Positions 46,110-58,869 are shown, counted from the stretch's first letter. The stretch is 64,000 nucleotides of DNA from Selaginella moellendorffii (GCF_000143415.4 NW_003314273.1:698222-762221); one strand, 5' to 3'. The notes: generated by a model from the letters alone, not told the origin. Numbers and translations are program-made.

Positions 46110-47085
46110 CAAAGAAAGATTATGTCGATGAGATTATTTCTTCTTGAGAAACTTCGAGAAGAGTGCGAAGAGCAAAAGAGAAAATGAGAGGGAGCAAACA
46201 AGCGAATGGAAGAGATATGATAAATCTGCCAAGAGTGTGGGGTTTATATACTGTGGCAAGTCTCCAAAGTCTACATAAAAATCTCCAAAACACATGTCTC
46301 CATTTCTAGATCTATTATAGGTAAAAGTATACCTCGATTTTTTGCTTGACTAGGTCTCATGTTCCAAATCCAGAGCTAGTCAATAAGAATTGGAGCCAAG
46401 ACATAGATTTTATCTGACAAACTAACCTTTTTTTGTTGTTTTAGATGGAAACTACAAAGTAAAATTAGCATTTTTTCTATGTTTCAATGCTTACTTTTTT
46501 TGTGTTATCTAAAAATAGTCATAAGTACTGAATATACCTAGAATATATTTAGATATTTGGGATATTCTAACGTATTTTTCAAAATTATAAACACTTCCTA
46601 GTATATTCATCTTTATTCTATCATATAGATTAATAAATTAAAAACTTCATAGCTCTAACTCAAACACTGAGTTCAATAGTTATTATTCACAAAGTCAGCA
46701 AACTTCAAAATTTCAGTAAACTTTATTATCATCATAAAGACAATTGATATTTTTCTTCACTTACAAATGTGATTGAACACTCATTTAATTTCATATATTC
46801 ATATGGTAAAATATATATTGAGGTTGGGTAGTATGTTTCTAGATGTGCACCAGAAGATCTAAAACACGTTATATATGTATACATATAAATCAACTTCTCT
46901 TCTAGCAAAACTCTTAAATGAATCACACATTGATGAATTGAATAAAGAAATAATACTAAATAGGAATAATTCTACTAATGCTCAATTGTGCATAGGTTGA
47001 GCTAGTGCAATCTAGATTATAAACTTTTGCAAATTCAACCCACCACCGCTTGCAATTAAACTTAAAATTTCCCTCTAAAAAGTCA
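46110..47085. repeat. Pseudogene promoter and AT-rich repeat
   Basis: 46130-46330 is the promoter of the germin pseudogene, similar to 9050-9340 in reverse. 46490-46760 is the inverted copy of 14040-14330. The rest (46760-47085) is AT-rich without features. Confidence 0.6.
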
Positions 47086-47087
47086 GG

Positions 47088-47605
47088 CTACTTTGCTTTG
47101 AGCAAGGACATAAGGTTGGAGAAGCGTTGCTGCAGGGGCATGCTCTCTTCCTGTAGCTCCTCCTGTAAAACATGACAAGCACAAGAAGAAAAATCAGAGG
47201 CCAGGCCAGACTCGATCAACCTCGAGCTGCCGGGCTGATGGATTGCGCGGGCGCTGTAAGATGCGATTCCTGTGCAGTTCGTACGGGTACCGATAAGCCC
47301 GATCTGTGCTGCTGTCAAGGGCCTCCTCAGCCTTGTCTCCCCGCCGCCACTGTTACGCTAAATCAAAAACAAAGGAGGAGGAGGTGGCTTACCGGCTGCA
47401 ATTGGTTGGCGGCGAGAGTGGTCCAGAGGAGAAACACCGAGGTGGGGTGAGTGGAGCGAGAGCGAGGGGCGGGAGGCGGGTTGGCCGGTGTAGCGTAGTA
47501 AATCTTCTTGTGGGCAAGCCATGGCTTGACACATCGGCGCAGCTTCAGTGGGAGCTCCCGATGCGGCCGCGGATAGGGTAAATGCCGCGGCATCTTTGGT
47601 CGCAC
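47088..47605 (-). CDS. Small hypothetical protein
   Basis: Best model: exon 1 from an ATG at 47605, rich in Arg, Pro and His (MRPKMPRHLPYPRPHREL at the start), ending at a GTAAGC donor after NQLQP (about 47394). The last exon starts after a TTTTACAG acceptor at about 47163 and reads EELQEESMPLQQRF then SNLMSLLKAK and a stop, in phase; about 96 residues. The basic N-terminus could be an organellar targeting sequence. An alternative middle exon after CCTTGACAG is possible. It ends 40 bp from the stop of RIO1 on the same strand. Family not recognised. Confidence 0.45.
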
Positions 47606-47644
47606 CCAAATTTCTGGCTAGAAATACAAAGATGAACGAGCATT

Positions 47645-49903
47645 TTAATGCTTGCGCTTCTTATCTTGTGCCACCTTTTTCTTTCTCTTTTTCACGGCTT
47701 TTGGCGTCTTAGTTTTGCGGGCTTCTCGCTGTTCTTCCTTCACTTTCTTCTTGTGCTCTTTCCTGGCTGATCTCCGCTCCTCCCGGCTCTCCTTATTTGT
47801 TTCGTCTTCCTCGGAGTCTCCTTCTTGGTCACTGCTATCACTGCTTGAGGAGGCTGCTCCCGAGAGTACTAGCTGATCAGTCTCTGCCTCTGCTGTCGCC
47901 GGTTGCTTCTCTTGTTTTTCAAGTAAAGATGGAACTTGGCGAACTCCGGACAGATCTTCTTTGAGCCCGGTGATTGTCTGGTAGTAAATCCCCTCTGTGT
48001 CTTTACCCGTCGCTATGCGCTGGATATCTCTTTCGTAATCCTGGACTTGATCTAGAGTCCGAGGGATAAACGCCTGGCGTGGAAAAGTGAAGCTCAGATC
48101 CGAACCAAGCGCAACACTCTACTTACTTGGACGAAGACGGCATCCGCAACGTCGTCCGCAGTGGAGGAAATCCTTTCCTCGATTCGCTTTTGGATCTGGA
48201 AAACGCATCTAAGGGGCAAGCTTCAGGCGAACAAAACACTTACTTCATGAAGATAAGTTTCCACTTGGTCGTCGTTTATCGACGGGTCCACTATGAAATC
48301 AAACAGCTCCCTCACGGTCATGACAGCTACACCTCCTTTCTTGAAAAAATCCTACAGAGATTGGGTTAGATCGACTACTCACACATAATAATCCTCACGT
48401 TGACATGGACGCAATCTTGCCTGAGGAAGTCCAAGGCTCGGGGATGATCGAGGTCCACTGATTGAGAGACATCAATAATATAAAGATGGCCCTGTCACAA
48501 AAACGTTTACCAGACTAGCTTCTCTTAAAACATCGACTTACCTCGTGATATAGCACGTTGTATTCACTAAGATCACCGTGAACTAACCGACACCTTTGGT
48601 ACATGGTACGCATTATTTGTACAATCTACACAAATTACATGAGGAGAAAAAAAACATACAAAGAAAAGACTGACCTCCAGATAAGATTCACGGTACTTCG
48701 TATCCGAGAGCGCTGCATCTTTTAGACGGGGGGCTGCCCAGCCATCCCTCCCTGTCATACAGAAACTAATTCAGTGAAAGGAACAATCTAATCTGCGTCA
48801 AACGACTTGCCTATGAAATCCATGACTAGAACATGGAGTCGCAGGACAAGAGGAGATGGTGCTCGAATTCCAGAAGCTTTGAGCCTGTTACGTAACGTAA
48901 CCGTTAAGAGAGACCAGAGAAAAATAAGGAAGAAAAAAGACCTCAAGAGATTTCGCATTTCTTTCTCCGCCCACGTCTTGACCATTTTTCGTGGATTATG
49001 CTTAGAATAACCATGCCTGAACCGAAAGTCTCCTTGCACATACTTATCCCGATCTCTGAGATTTCACACGTCATATACCATAACGATTTGGTTCTAGACT
49101 TACTTGAAGACAAGGATCGAAGTTTTATAAACCTTTACAGCCAGTTCTTCTCCACTCTCTGTAGTGGCATGGTACACATTAGCCTGTAAATGAAACAGCA
49201 GAAGATTGAAACTTAAGAAAACACAGTTGCAAAAGCTTTGCCTCTTTTCCGGTGGATATACAGCCATTGATATCATGAAAGACTCCCCGATTTAACATTT
49301 TGAAAAGAACCATTCGAGTTCGAGGGTCCAAAACCTGCAATCTGTGTCATAAGCAAGAATAAAACATAATTTTTTTTTTTACTTGCTCCACAGTAGCTCT
49401 ATCAGATTTTTCGTGAACGCGAACTCGACCTTCAGCTTGCTTGCGCACATTATCGCGTACCATTGTCGTGACAGAATTTGACATGACTGTATTGGTCTGA
49501 CCTTCCCATTCCTAAGCCACGTAAAAGCAATGTAAAGAGAGAGAGGAAAAAAAACCACTATCAATGACTTACATGCAAAGGTCCGGCGCGTATGTGTGAC
49601 AAAAACCTTTGATTTTGATTGTTTCGCGGCTGGAGCGCATTTTTCTGGAGAGCATTCTCGACACCTCCATTCGCATTTGGTCGATAATGGAACGAAGAAT
49701 CAACAGCTCCACTTCTAGCGCCTAAAACACAAGGAAATTTCGACACAAAGACCCCTCAAACACCAATCCATACCTTCGTGGACGTCGAGCCAGTCCAATG
49801 CACCCGCCAGATCCTCTTCCTCCTCCCATTCCTCATCGTCCAGATAGGCATCCACGGATTCATCGCAAGAATCGGGCAATTCCACCTCGGGCGCGCCCGC
49901 CAT
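47645..49903 (-). CDS. RIO1: RIO1 atypical protein kinase/ATPase
   Basis: About 13 short exons from ATG 49903 to stop 47645, about 540 residues. Early exons: 49903-49774, 49721-49573, 49511-49383, 49334-49242, 49183-49104, 49055-48942, 48884-48811. After an acidic N-terminus comes the RIO signature [25 protein letters not shown] with its flexible nucleotide loop (interrupted by an intron after GKE), the AVKVYKTS lysine, the catalytic loop [15 protein letters not shown], the metal-binding [13 protein letters not shown], and a Lys/Arg/Glu-rich tail ending DKKRKH. RIO1 acts in late cytoplasmic maturation of the 40S ribosomal subunit. Two introns seem to use GC instead of GT donors (after GKE and after MDFI). 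The promoter carries telo-box motifs, usual for plant ribosome-biogenesis genes. Confidence 0.95.
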
Positions 49904-50155
49904 CGCTGCCCAGGAACCCTAAACCCCTAAACCCTAAATCACTTAAACAAAGCTATTGCGAATGTTCTTCGCCTACGCGCGCTTTAAGTTTGGCGAGCGA
50001 ATGTGGGTGGATTCCACATCAGGAGCGCTCGGAAATTTCTCCATCCTTTTGATCTCTTGACCGATCGTACGAGAGCGATCGGTCTCTCCTCCTTGGATTT
50101 ATTTAAACAAGAGTGGAATCGATAGCCACAGTTGGAGTTTTGAGAGCTTTTGGCC
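49904..50155. promoter_or_regulatory. Divergent promoter with telo-boxes
   Basis: 252 bp separate the RIO1 and lipid-transfer start codons. At 49914-49940 'accctaaacccctaaaccct' gives overlapping AAACCCTA telo-box motifs, close to the RIO1 start. Such motifs mark promoters of translation-related plant genes. Confidence 0.6.
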
Positions 50156-50705
50156 ATGGATTTCACGCTATTCTTCTTCCTCTTCTTCTCCCTGGTTTTT
50201 CTCTCGATGGTTTCTTCGCATCCAACTCACAGCGATTGCAACTCCGAGTCGGTCTCGCTTTTTTCTTGCTTCCCTCTCCTCCAGATGCAAAGCAAGGAAA
50301 TCCCCGACGACTGCTGCGTCCATCTCCAAAACTCTCTCGCCGAGAATCTCCCCTGCCTGTGCGATCTCATCCACAGCGGCGGACAGTACTCGATCAACGA
50401 ATCCATCGCCATGGAGCTTCCACAAATGTGTGACATCCACAACTTTGATTCCAGCACACAGTGCTCGTCAAGCAACCATGGTTTGTGTCAAGAACTTGGA
50501 TCTTTCGTTTGGATGGTATGAAAAAAATCTGGTTTTTTTTCTTCCAGCTCCTCCGTTTGTAGCTGGGATTTCTTCCGTCCACCATCCGCCGCCACCACCG
50601 TTCTTCCAGCCTTTTGGATCGTTCCCAAATTTTTCGAGCAGCTCCAAGTTTGTGCCACTGATCCTTTGGATTGCGAGCATTGTCACGACGATCTTCCTGT
50701 ACTGA
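50156..50705 (+). CDS. Non-specific lipid-transfer protein, GPI-anchor type
   Basis: Two exons, 50156-50480 and 50548-50705, 160 residues. A hydrophobic signal peptide (about 1-21) is followed by the eight-cysteine pattern of plant lipid-transfer proteins: C28, C38, C53-C54, C67-x-C69, C92, C103. Exon 2 encodes a Pro/Ser-rich stalk and a hydrophobic C-terminus (FVPLILWIASIVTTIFLY), as in GPI-anchored LTPG proteins. These sit on the outer plasma membrane and function in cuticle or wall lipid export. The start is the ATG in the context GGCCATGG. The intron is 67 nt. Confidence 0.85.
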
Positions 50706-50972
50706 AAGAGTGAATAGCAAAGAAAAGTTCTAAAGTGTCAAAGAATGTTCTATAAGCAAAAGCTAGAGCTAGCTATGGCGGATTTTCGAGCTAGATTAGA
50801 CTAGTCATGCTATCACACACCTCTGTCACAGTATAACTTAACAAAAAATAAAGTATGGTTATAAGAAGATGCTTATCCAATGACAGGAAGGGCATATGGT
50901 TTTTCGAAAGGACGAGCAAGCGGCAGCGCATTGCCCTAATCCATTCGTCGCAGCTCAGCTCGATCGAGAGCG

Positions 50973-53900
50973 ATGGCGCAATCGGCCGCCAAGGTTGCCT
51001 TCATCGGTCTGGGAGCGATGGGATTCGGCATGGCATCGACGCTCGTTCGTTCCGGATTCCAAGTCCAGGGATATGATGTGAGTGATCGATCGATCGATCG
51101 ATATTATCGGTTTCTAGTGGTGAAATGTGGGAATCTCTGCAGATTTCGGAGCCGGCTATGCAGCGATTTTGCGAAATAGGTGGATCGTCCAGCTCCAGTC
51201 CAGCCCATGCAGCTCAAGGTTTTGTGTGAACATTTTTTGTTTCATTTCTTCTGACTGCTAATTTCGATTGGAGCGAGCAGACGCTTCGATTCTGATTGTT
51301 ATGGTGACCAATTCGGATCAAGCTGACGCTGTTCTTTTTGGATCGAACGGAGCTGCCGCTGGTAATATCATCCAAGCAAATTCTAGTTCATTTTTTTCTT
51401 GGCTGTTTCTTCTTGTAGTTGTTCCTGAAGGAGCAGTCATTGTAATTTGCTCAACCGTGGCACCTGGATACATCCGAAAGCTCGACAAGAAACTGACAGG
51501 TGAGTGCTACTTTCTAGCTGGAAGTCTCTATCTTTCTAACTTATCATTCTTTTCCAGAAAGAAAACTCTACCTAGTGGATGCACCAGTTTCTGGTGGTGT
51601 CGCGAGAGCAGCTAACGGAACGCTCACAGTATGCATCACTTACATAACCTCCAATTCTTTTGGTGTCTAAAACTCTGGGATTGTCAGATAATGGCTGCAG
51701 GATCGAAAGTAGCTTTTGACAAAGCTATGCCGGTTCTTTCAGGTGAAATGATATTTTGATGAATATGAGCACTAACTGGCTGTAAGTTTTAACAGCTATG
51801 AGTGAGAAACTTTACATCATAGACGGTGGCATTGGAGCAGGAAGGCTCGTTTTCCATCTTTTATAACTACATTGCTTTACACTTACCTTTTTTCCTTTTG
51901 CAGTTCTGTCAAAATGGTAAACCAGCTACTTGCAGGAGTCCACATTGCTGCATCTGCAGAGGCAATGGCCTTCGCAGCTCGCGTGGGATTAAATACAAGA
52001 CTTGTATACGAGGTTGTGTCACATTCATCGGGGAGCTCATGGTGGGTGTTTTACTTTCTTACTTACACGTTTTTAAGCTGGCTAATGCAGGATGTTCATC
52101 AATCGTGTGCCGCATATGCTGGATGATGATTATTTCCCTCATTCCGCTCTTAACATATTCGTAAAAGACCTTGTAAGCGTTGTTGTGCCCGAGCCTGCAC
52201 CTTTTGGTAGAACTTAAGAACTTCGATTCAACGCATTTTCCTTACGTTTTACTTTCAGGGTATTGTCTTATCTGAAGGGAGGGAACACGTATTTCCACTT
52301 CCACTGGCTGCAGCAGCTCATCAACAATTTTTACTGGGTAGGAAGAGCTGCTTTCCACTGATGTTGCTGACTATGCTTACATTTATCAGGATCTTCATCT
52401 GGGTATGGTCGTGAAGACGATGCTGCAGTTGTCAAGGTCCTTTCGTTTCTCGCATTTGCATAACAAGGCTTCTGTGCTTGCCGCCAGGTGTGGGAGAAAA
52501 CCGCAGGGATTAAAGTGTCTTCTCCAACCATTGATTCTCTTAAGACACCAGAAGATGCTGGCCGTCCAGAAAAAATTGCATTTATTGGACTCGGAGCCAT
52601 GGGCTTGCGCATGGCTTCTAGGCTCGTTGCTAAGAAGTTTTCCGTCTGTGGCTTTGACGTAAGTCCTTTTATAGAAGTCCAGTTTCTTTGAAAGTTTATT
52701 TACAGGTGTCAAAGTCCGCATTAACGAAATTTGAAGAAATTGGGGGTCTTGCTGGCAGGAGCCCCGCAACGGCCGCAAAAGGTAGCAATGAACATGCAAA
52801 CTAAAGCTATTGACTTCGATTTTCAGGTTCTCAAGTTCTATTTATCATGGTTGCTACTGAAGACCAAATAGAGAACGTTCTGTTTGCTGATGATGGAGCA
52901 TTGTCAGGTAGATCTAATACGTGGCTTCATGACGATCAAAACACATTTTTTGTGTTTTACAGCATTGACTGCTGAAGCGGCCATTGTGATATGTTCCACT
53001 GTATCTCCTGATTACATTACAAATCTCGGAACTCGGCTCGAAGGTAATGAATGCATTCTACAAGTTCTCCGTAACATGCTGTTATATAGATCGAGGCATC
53101 CATATGGTGGACGCTCCAGTCTCAGGGGGAACAAAAGGAGCAGCAAATGGATCCTTGAGTGTAATATCAGTTTGGTCGTTTTTTTTATGGCTAACTATCT
53201 CGACTCTCATGCAGATAATGGCTAGCGGTACGAACGAGGGTTTGAAGATGGCGTATCCCGTGCTTTCAGGTACATAAGACATAGGCTATTTGATGGAACT
53301 GAAATGTGCACTTGGCAATGCACTGATGCAGCACTTGGGGACAAGCTATATTTTATTGGAGGCGGTGCTGGAGCTGGCAGGTGTGGTCAATAACATACAA
53401 TTGTGGCTTACTTATAATTACGAGTTACATACAGCACTATGAAGATGGTAAACCAGCTTTTAGCGGGTATCCACCTTGTTGTTGCAGCAGAGGCCGTAGC
53501 GTTGGGGGCTCGTGCAGGGCTTGACACACAGCTGGTTTTCGACATAATCTCAAATGCTGCCGGAAGTTCATGGTAATTTTCATGTTTTCCTTCAATACTG
53601 GCAACTAACTTTTCACTGCCTTTTGAAAGGATGTTTGTCGACCGTGTTCCGCGCATGCTAAGTGGTGATTACTCTTCACACTCCAACCTAGATACTTTTG
53701 TTAAGGATCTGGTACGAAGTCTTTTTGTTTTTAGATTCTTCTAATTTTTTTGAACAAACTACAGGGAATTGTTCTTGATGTTGCCAAAAAGCTGTGTATA
53801 GCGGTTCCGCTGGCTTCTGCTGCTCATCAGCTTTTTCTAGCGGGTAAAATTATGGTATCTTATGAACTTGTACGTAAGTTTTTTAACAGGTTCCGCTTCC

Positions 53901-56900
53901 GGCTTGGGTAAGCAAGACGATGCAGCTGTTGTTAAGGTACATTTGAATTGTAGGGCGTCCTTGAAAATGTAAAGGAATTTTTTTTTCTGCAGGTCTATCA
54001 GCAGCTGTCCGGTGTAAAAGTTGCTACGACCAAGAGTCAAGCAGAAAGCAGCGATCTGAAAGCTGAATCTGCATCTTTACTTCCAATCATTGCCAAGGAT
54101 GTCGCCTTTACGAATTTGCCAGAGGAATATCACGAGGATCCGATTGAGGCAATATGCGATGCAAAACGTGAAGAAAAAGCAAAAGTTCTTGTTGTTTTGG
54201 ATGACGATCCTACTGGAACACAAACGGTACACGATGTCACAGTTCTGACAGAGTGGTAAGCCATATAATTTGATCTTCCATATCTCCTCTCATTTGGGAT
54301 TGTTTCAGGGGCATTGAGTCCATAAAGAAAGAGTTTCAAAAATCTCCTGCTTGCTTCTTCATACTTACCAACTCCAGAGCTTTGAGCACTGGCAAGGTGA
54401 GTTATAAAACTCTACACTGGTCTACTTATGACGGTGGTGGCAGGCAGTTGAGTTGACAAAAGCGATATGTCGCAATGTTGACGCTGCAGCATCTTCTTGT
54501 GGAAACGTTGGTTACACTATTGTGCTTCGCGGCGATTCAACTCTTCGCGGTCACTTTCCCGAGGTAAACTTTCTTGAACGGAAGGAAAACAGGTAAGAAT
54601 AAGTGACTGTCTGAACCTTCGTATTTCAGGAAGCAGATGCAGTATGTGATGTTATTGGAGAGTCAGATGCATGGATAATCTGTCCATTTTTCTGGCAAGG
54701 AGGTCGCTATACTATCAATGATATTCATTATGTTTCTGATGGAACTATGTAAGACTGAGCATGCGCGTTCTAGTCATTGATTTTTTCTTTTTTGTAAGGC
54801 TTGTGCCTGCGGGACAAACGGAGTTTGCGCAGGACTCCGTTTTTGGATACAAGTCATCAAACCTTCGCGAGGTGACATTCCGTGATTTCTTTTGAAATTT
54901 GATGGTGATTCGTAAAATGCAGTGGGTGGAAGAAAAAACTAAAGGTCGAGTATCCTTTGGAGATGTAGCTTCTGTTTCTATTGCTACAATTCGTAAAGGA
55001 GGCCCCTCTGCCGTATGTGAACAGCTATGTAATCTCTCGAAGGTAGCAGTCTGTTTTACATCTATTTTCAGCGGCAGTGATCTGGACTCTTACAGAATTC
55101 GATTTGCGTGGTGAATGCCGCTAGCGAAAGAGATATTTCCGTGTTCGCTGCTGGAATGATCCAAGTGAGTGTTTGCTGCATGCATCTGTCAGCTTCTAAC
55201 CTCGTGCATTCTAGGCTGAGGGAAAAGGAAAACGTTTTCTTTGTCGAACAGCTGCAGGTTTTGTGTCTGCCCGGATTGGGCTCAGGTCCAAGCCACCCGT
55301 TACTCCAGTGGACCTTGAAGCAGACAAACAAACAAGCTGGCTAAACGGTGGCCTTATACTTGTGGGATCCTACGTGCCTAAAACTACAAAACAGGTTTGT
55401 CTTCCTTGGATTCACTCACAACAAACTTTGTAAGCCTTCAGGTGGAAGAGCTGAAACTAAAACGGAGAGGAAGTTCTCTCCAGTCTCTAGATGTAAGTTT
55501 CAGTGTAATGTATCGAGAACTAGCGTCGTTGTTTTTTCCAGGTTTATGTTATAGCTATGACCATGAGTCCAGACAATGTAAGAGATGCAGAGATTGCTAG
55601 AGTATCTAATGCGGCAGATGTGTTTCTATCGGCCGGACAAGATACACTAATCGTTACAAGCCGTGTCCTTGTAACAGGAAGCAGTAAGTTTTAAGAAATG
55701 TTTTGATCAATGACACATTTTGTTTCTTTCAGGTAATTTAGAGAGCCTTGATATTGGAAACAAAGTCAGCTCAGCATTGGTCGAAATTGTTAAGCGTATT
55801 CATACTCGTCCCCGGTACATAATTGCGAAGGTTAAAAACTTAGTGGTCATCATCATTAGCAGTCCACATAACGACGTTCTTACAACAGGGTGGCATAACG
55901 TCGTCGGACCTGGCAACAAAGGCTATGGGCGCGAGCCGAGCAGAAGTTGTGGGGCAGGCATTAGCAGGAGTACCTATGTGGAAGCTTGGACCTGGAAGTC
56001 GGCATCCTGGAATCCCGTACATAGTATTTCCGGGTGAGTTTCTAATTTGCCGTTCTTTTTTTCTTATGTCTGTAAGCCGCAGGGAACGTTGGAGGAGTGG
56101 ATGCTCTTGCCACTGTTGTGTCTCGCTGGGCAAGACCGAAACGAAAATCAACCAAAGACATTCTTATGGTAATATTTTAAAGCTTGAGAAGTCACTCAAA
56201 AAGTGTTTCCTCCCTAGGATGCTGAAAGTGGAGGATATGCGGTGGGAGCTTTTAATATCTACAATTTGGAGGGGGCGAAAGCTGTGATAAGTGCGGCTGA
56301 AGCCGAAAAAAGTCCAGCTATCCTGCAGGTGATTTAACAATTAAGCTCCCCTTTAACAAGCAGCTCTTATTCACTTTGTTTATGCATTTGCAAAAGATTC
56401 ATCCAGCTGCTTATCGGCATGGTGGGCGGGCTTTGGTGGCCTCCTGCACTGCTGCTGCAAAAAGTGCTAACGTACGTAAATCTGTTCACTTTTGGCTTTC
56501 TTGAATAAGTTAACAATCCACAATCACATACAGGTGCCTATAACTGTTCATTTCGACCATGGCAATGATGAAGCAGAACTTGTGGAGACCTTGGAGCTGG
56601 TAAAGCGACATTATCACGCTTTCTCTTTTTCTATGTACAAATGTTTTTTTACAGGGATTCGATTCAATAATGGCTGATGGGTCGCACCTAGCATTTGACG
56701 ACAATGTGGCATTTACCAAGCGTATAGCATCGATGGCACATTCAAAGGGCCTCGTTGTAGAGGCCGAGCTCGGCAGGCTCTCGGGTACAGAAGACGATCA
56801 GACCGTCGAAGAATACGAGTCGAAGCTCACCGATATCGACCAGGTTGGCCTCTCGTTTACAAATTCCGCTAAAACTTTCAACTTGTCGTGGGGTTTTCTT

Positions 56901-57446
56901 TTTCTCTTCCAGGCGAAAGAGTTCCTGGAAAAGACTTGCGTAGACGGACTTGCTGTGTGCGTCGGCAATGTCCATGGGAAGTACCCGGCAAGTGGACCGA
57001 AACTGGACATGGAACTTCTCAAGGTTTGTGTGTGCCACGCTCTCTGCAATTTGTATAGTATCCCGACAGATCAATCTGATAAGTTTGACATGCAGGAGCT
57101 GAGAAAGACGGCTGCTGACCGTGGAGTGCTCCTTGTCTTGCACGGAGCTTCGGGCCTACCAGCAAGCATGATCCAGGTGACGGAAAAAAAGACACTCTTT
57201 TTTGATTTTGAAGCTTTAATCCAATCCAATCCAATGCTACAGGCCTGCATTGACAACGGTGTACGCAAGTTCAACGTAAACACCGAGCTCCGGACGGCCT
57301 ACACGGAAGCAATCGTGAGCTGCTCCGGAAAGAGAGACATTCTGGAGATGATGAAGCACGCTCAATCCGCCATGGAAGCTGTAGCGGCGAGCAAAATGAG
57401 GAGCTTTGGCTCATCAAGGAGATCCCCGGGCATCATGAGAGAATGA
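50973..57446 (+). CDS. Fusion enzyme: two HIBADH-like units, DUF1537 kinase, class II aldolase
   Basis: A many-exon gene (about 30 short exons) matching the domain order of Arabidopsis At1g18270. Unit 1 starts at 50973 with the NAD-binding FIGLGAMGFGMASTLVRSGF, followed by VDAPVSGGVARAANGT-like and VHIAASAEAMAFAA segments. Unit 2 starts near 52575 with FIGLGAMGLRMASRL and repeats the same blocks. From about 54180 comes the DUF1537 signature VLVVLDDDPTGTQTVHDV and LRGDSTLRGHFPE. From about 56230 comes the class II aldolase, with VHFDHGND, IMADGSHLAFDDN, HGASGLP and FNVNTELR, to the stop at 57446. In bacteria, dehydrogenase, DUF1537 kinase and aldolase are separate enzymes that break down four-carbon acid sugars such as L-threonate; the same chain is plausible here but unproven. 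No lesion was seen. Confidence 0.93.
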
Positions 57447-57969
57447 AGAACCAAAAGAGCACAGAGGTAGCAAATGATGGGGAATCCAGAAGTGACAATC
57501 AAATTGGTGATAATCATCATTCCGTGGAACTTGACGCATCCATGAATGATCGATTCAGCTCACGGTGAGCTTTGTCAATCGTGGACTTTGAGAAGAAGTA
57601 TATCAGATTTGGATCTCTTGGATGGTTCGTAGGTAATGACGTGAGTGGCGCGAAACTCTCGTGAATATGCTGTGACCAGCAGTGCCAGACAAAACGAATC
57701 TTTGGATTTTAAATTTTAAAAAAGATCCCTCCAGAATGGCGGCTGGACGCCACTCCAGCCGCAATTTGGAACGACCTGGCCAAACTTCCTCGCAAACCAG
57801 GGTAAATCCCCACACCTAATAAAAATCTCCGAGGGTTTTAGAGAATTTTCTTCCAAGCAAAGAAAGCGAGAGCGAGAAAAGAAAGAGAGAAGAGCGCGAG
57901 AAGAAGAAAGTGGTTCTTGATTGGATCTTGATCAAGCAAAGGTATCTCTATTTCATCCATCCAAGTCAA

Positions 57970-58869
57970 ATGTGTCGAGGGCTTAGCGAGCCGATCGATC
58001 CTCCTCCCGGCGACTACTCGGACGATGGCTGGCTGCCCAAGTGGCTGCTGGACTGGGAGATGGACGTCGAGGACTTGAATTCGCTGCCGCCGCCGCAGAT
58101 GGAGCTGAGCCCGGACGATCTCTTCCAGGACGAGCTCCTCCTCCAGGACGCCATCTGGTCAATCTCCTCGTCCAGCGCCTCCAGCAATGCGGCCTCGCCC
58201 ATGGATTCATCGCCCATCACCCCCAATTTGCAGCAGATCGAGCTGACAGTCCAAGAAGAGGAGCGCCGCCAACAACCGCCGCCACCCCCGCTAGTGGACG
58301 AAATCCCCGCCAAGATCCCCAAATTGGAAGCGCAGGACGCCAATGCGGGTTCTCTACTCCGCCAATTCGCTCGAGAAGAGCAGAGCCAGACCGATCCAGC
58401 GTCCGCGATCGTGGAAACCCAGGGCGGCGAGTCCAAGCGATCCAGTCCCGCCCAGCCGATCAAACACTACCGCGGCGTGCGCCAGCGGCCGTCCGGCAAG
58501 TGGGGCGCGGAGATCCGAGACCCACAGCAGAGGGTCCGGCTGTGGCTCGGCTCGTACGGCACCGCCGAGGCGGCGGCGCTGGCGTACGACGCCGCCGCCA
58601 GGAGGATCAAGGGGAAGAAGGCCAAGCTCAACTTCAAGGACGAGGAATCGCTGGCGTACGCCAAGCTCCACCACCCGCCGGCGGCGCTGAGGAGCAAGAA
58701 GCGCGCGAGGCGGTGCACGAGCGGCGATGGCGGCGGCGGCGGGGACGGCATATTCCAGACATATACCCGCGGCTACGGGGATATTCTGGGCGCGCTGGAG
58801 GATATGCCCCCGGCTCTCAAGGACAAGTTTGCGCGGTTTCTAAGCGGCTGCTACGATTCCAGCAGCTAG
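57970..58869 (+). CDS. AP2/ERF transcription factor starting Met-Cys
   Basis: One exon, 299 residues; the ATG at 57970 is the first in frame. One AP2 domain lies at about 166-226 with the ERF features HYRGVRQRP, AAxx-type [24 protein letters not shown] and the end [13 protein letters not shown]. That ending resembles group VII ERFs. The N-terminus is [12 protein letters not shown], i.e. Cys at position 2 as in the MCGGAI motif of group VII ERFs. The N-terminal region is acidic with several Trp ([15 protein letters not shown]), a likely activation region; the C-terminus is Gly-rich, then [18 protein letters not shown]. Nuclear DNA-binding regulator; group membership is an inference. Confidence 0.9.
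   Translation: MCRGLSEPIDPPPGDYSDDGWLPKWLLDWEMDVEDLNSLPPPQMELSPDDLFQDELLLQDAIWSISSSSASSNAASPMDSSPITPNLQQIELTVQEEERRQQPPPPPLVDEIPAKIPKLEAQDANAGSLLRQFAREEQSQTDPASAIVETQGGESKRSSPAQPIKHYRGVRQRPSGKWGAEIRDPQQRVRLWLGSYGTAEAAALAYDAAARRIKGKKAKLNFKDEESLAYAKLHHPPAALRSKKRARRCTSGDGGGGGDGIFQTYTRGYGDILGALEDMPPALKDKFARFLSGCYDSSS

Noticed and set aside
57910-57969. Upstream extension of the ERF frame
   Set aside because: It would need a GTG start; the first ATG is at 57970 and gives the Met-Cys N-terminus.
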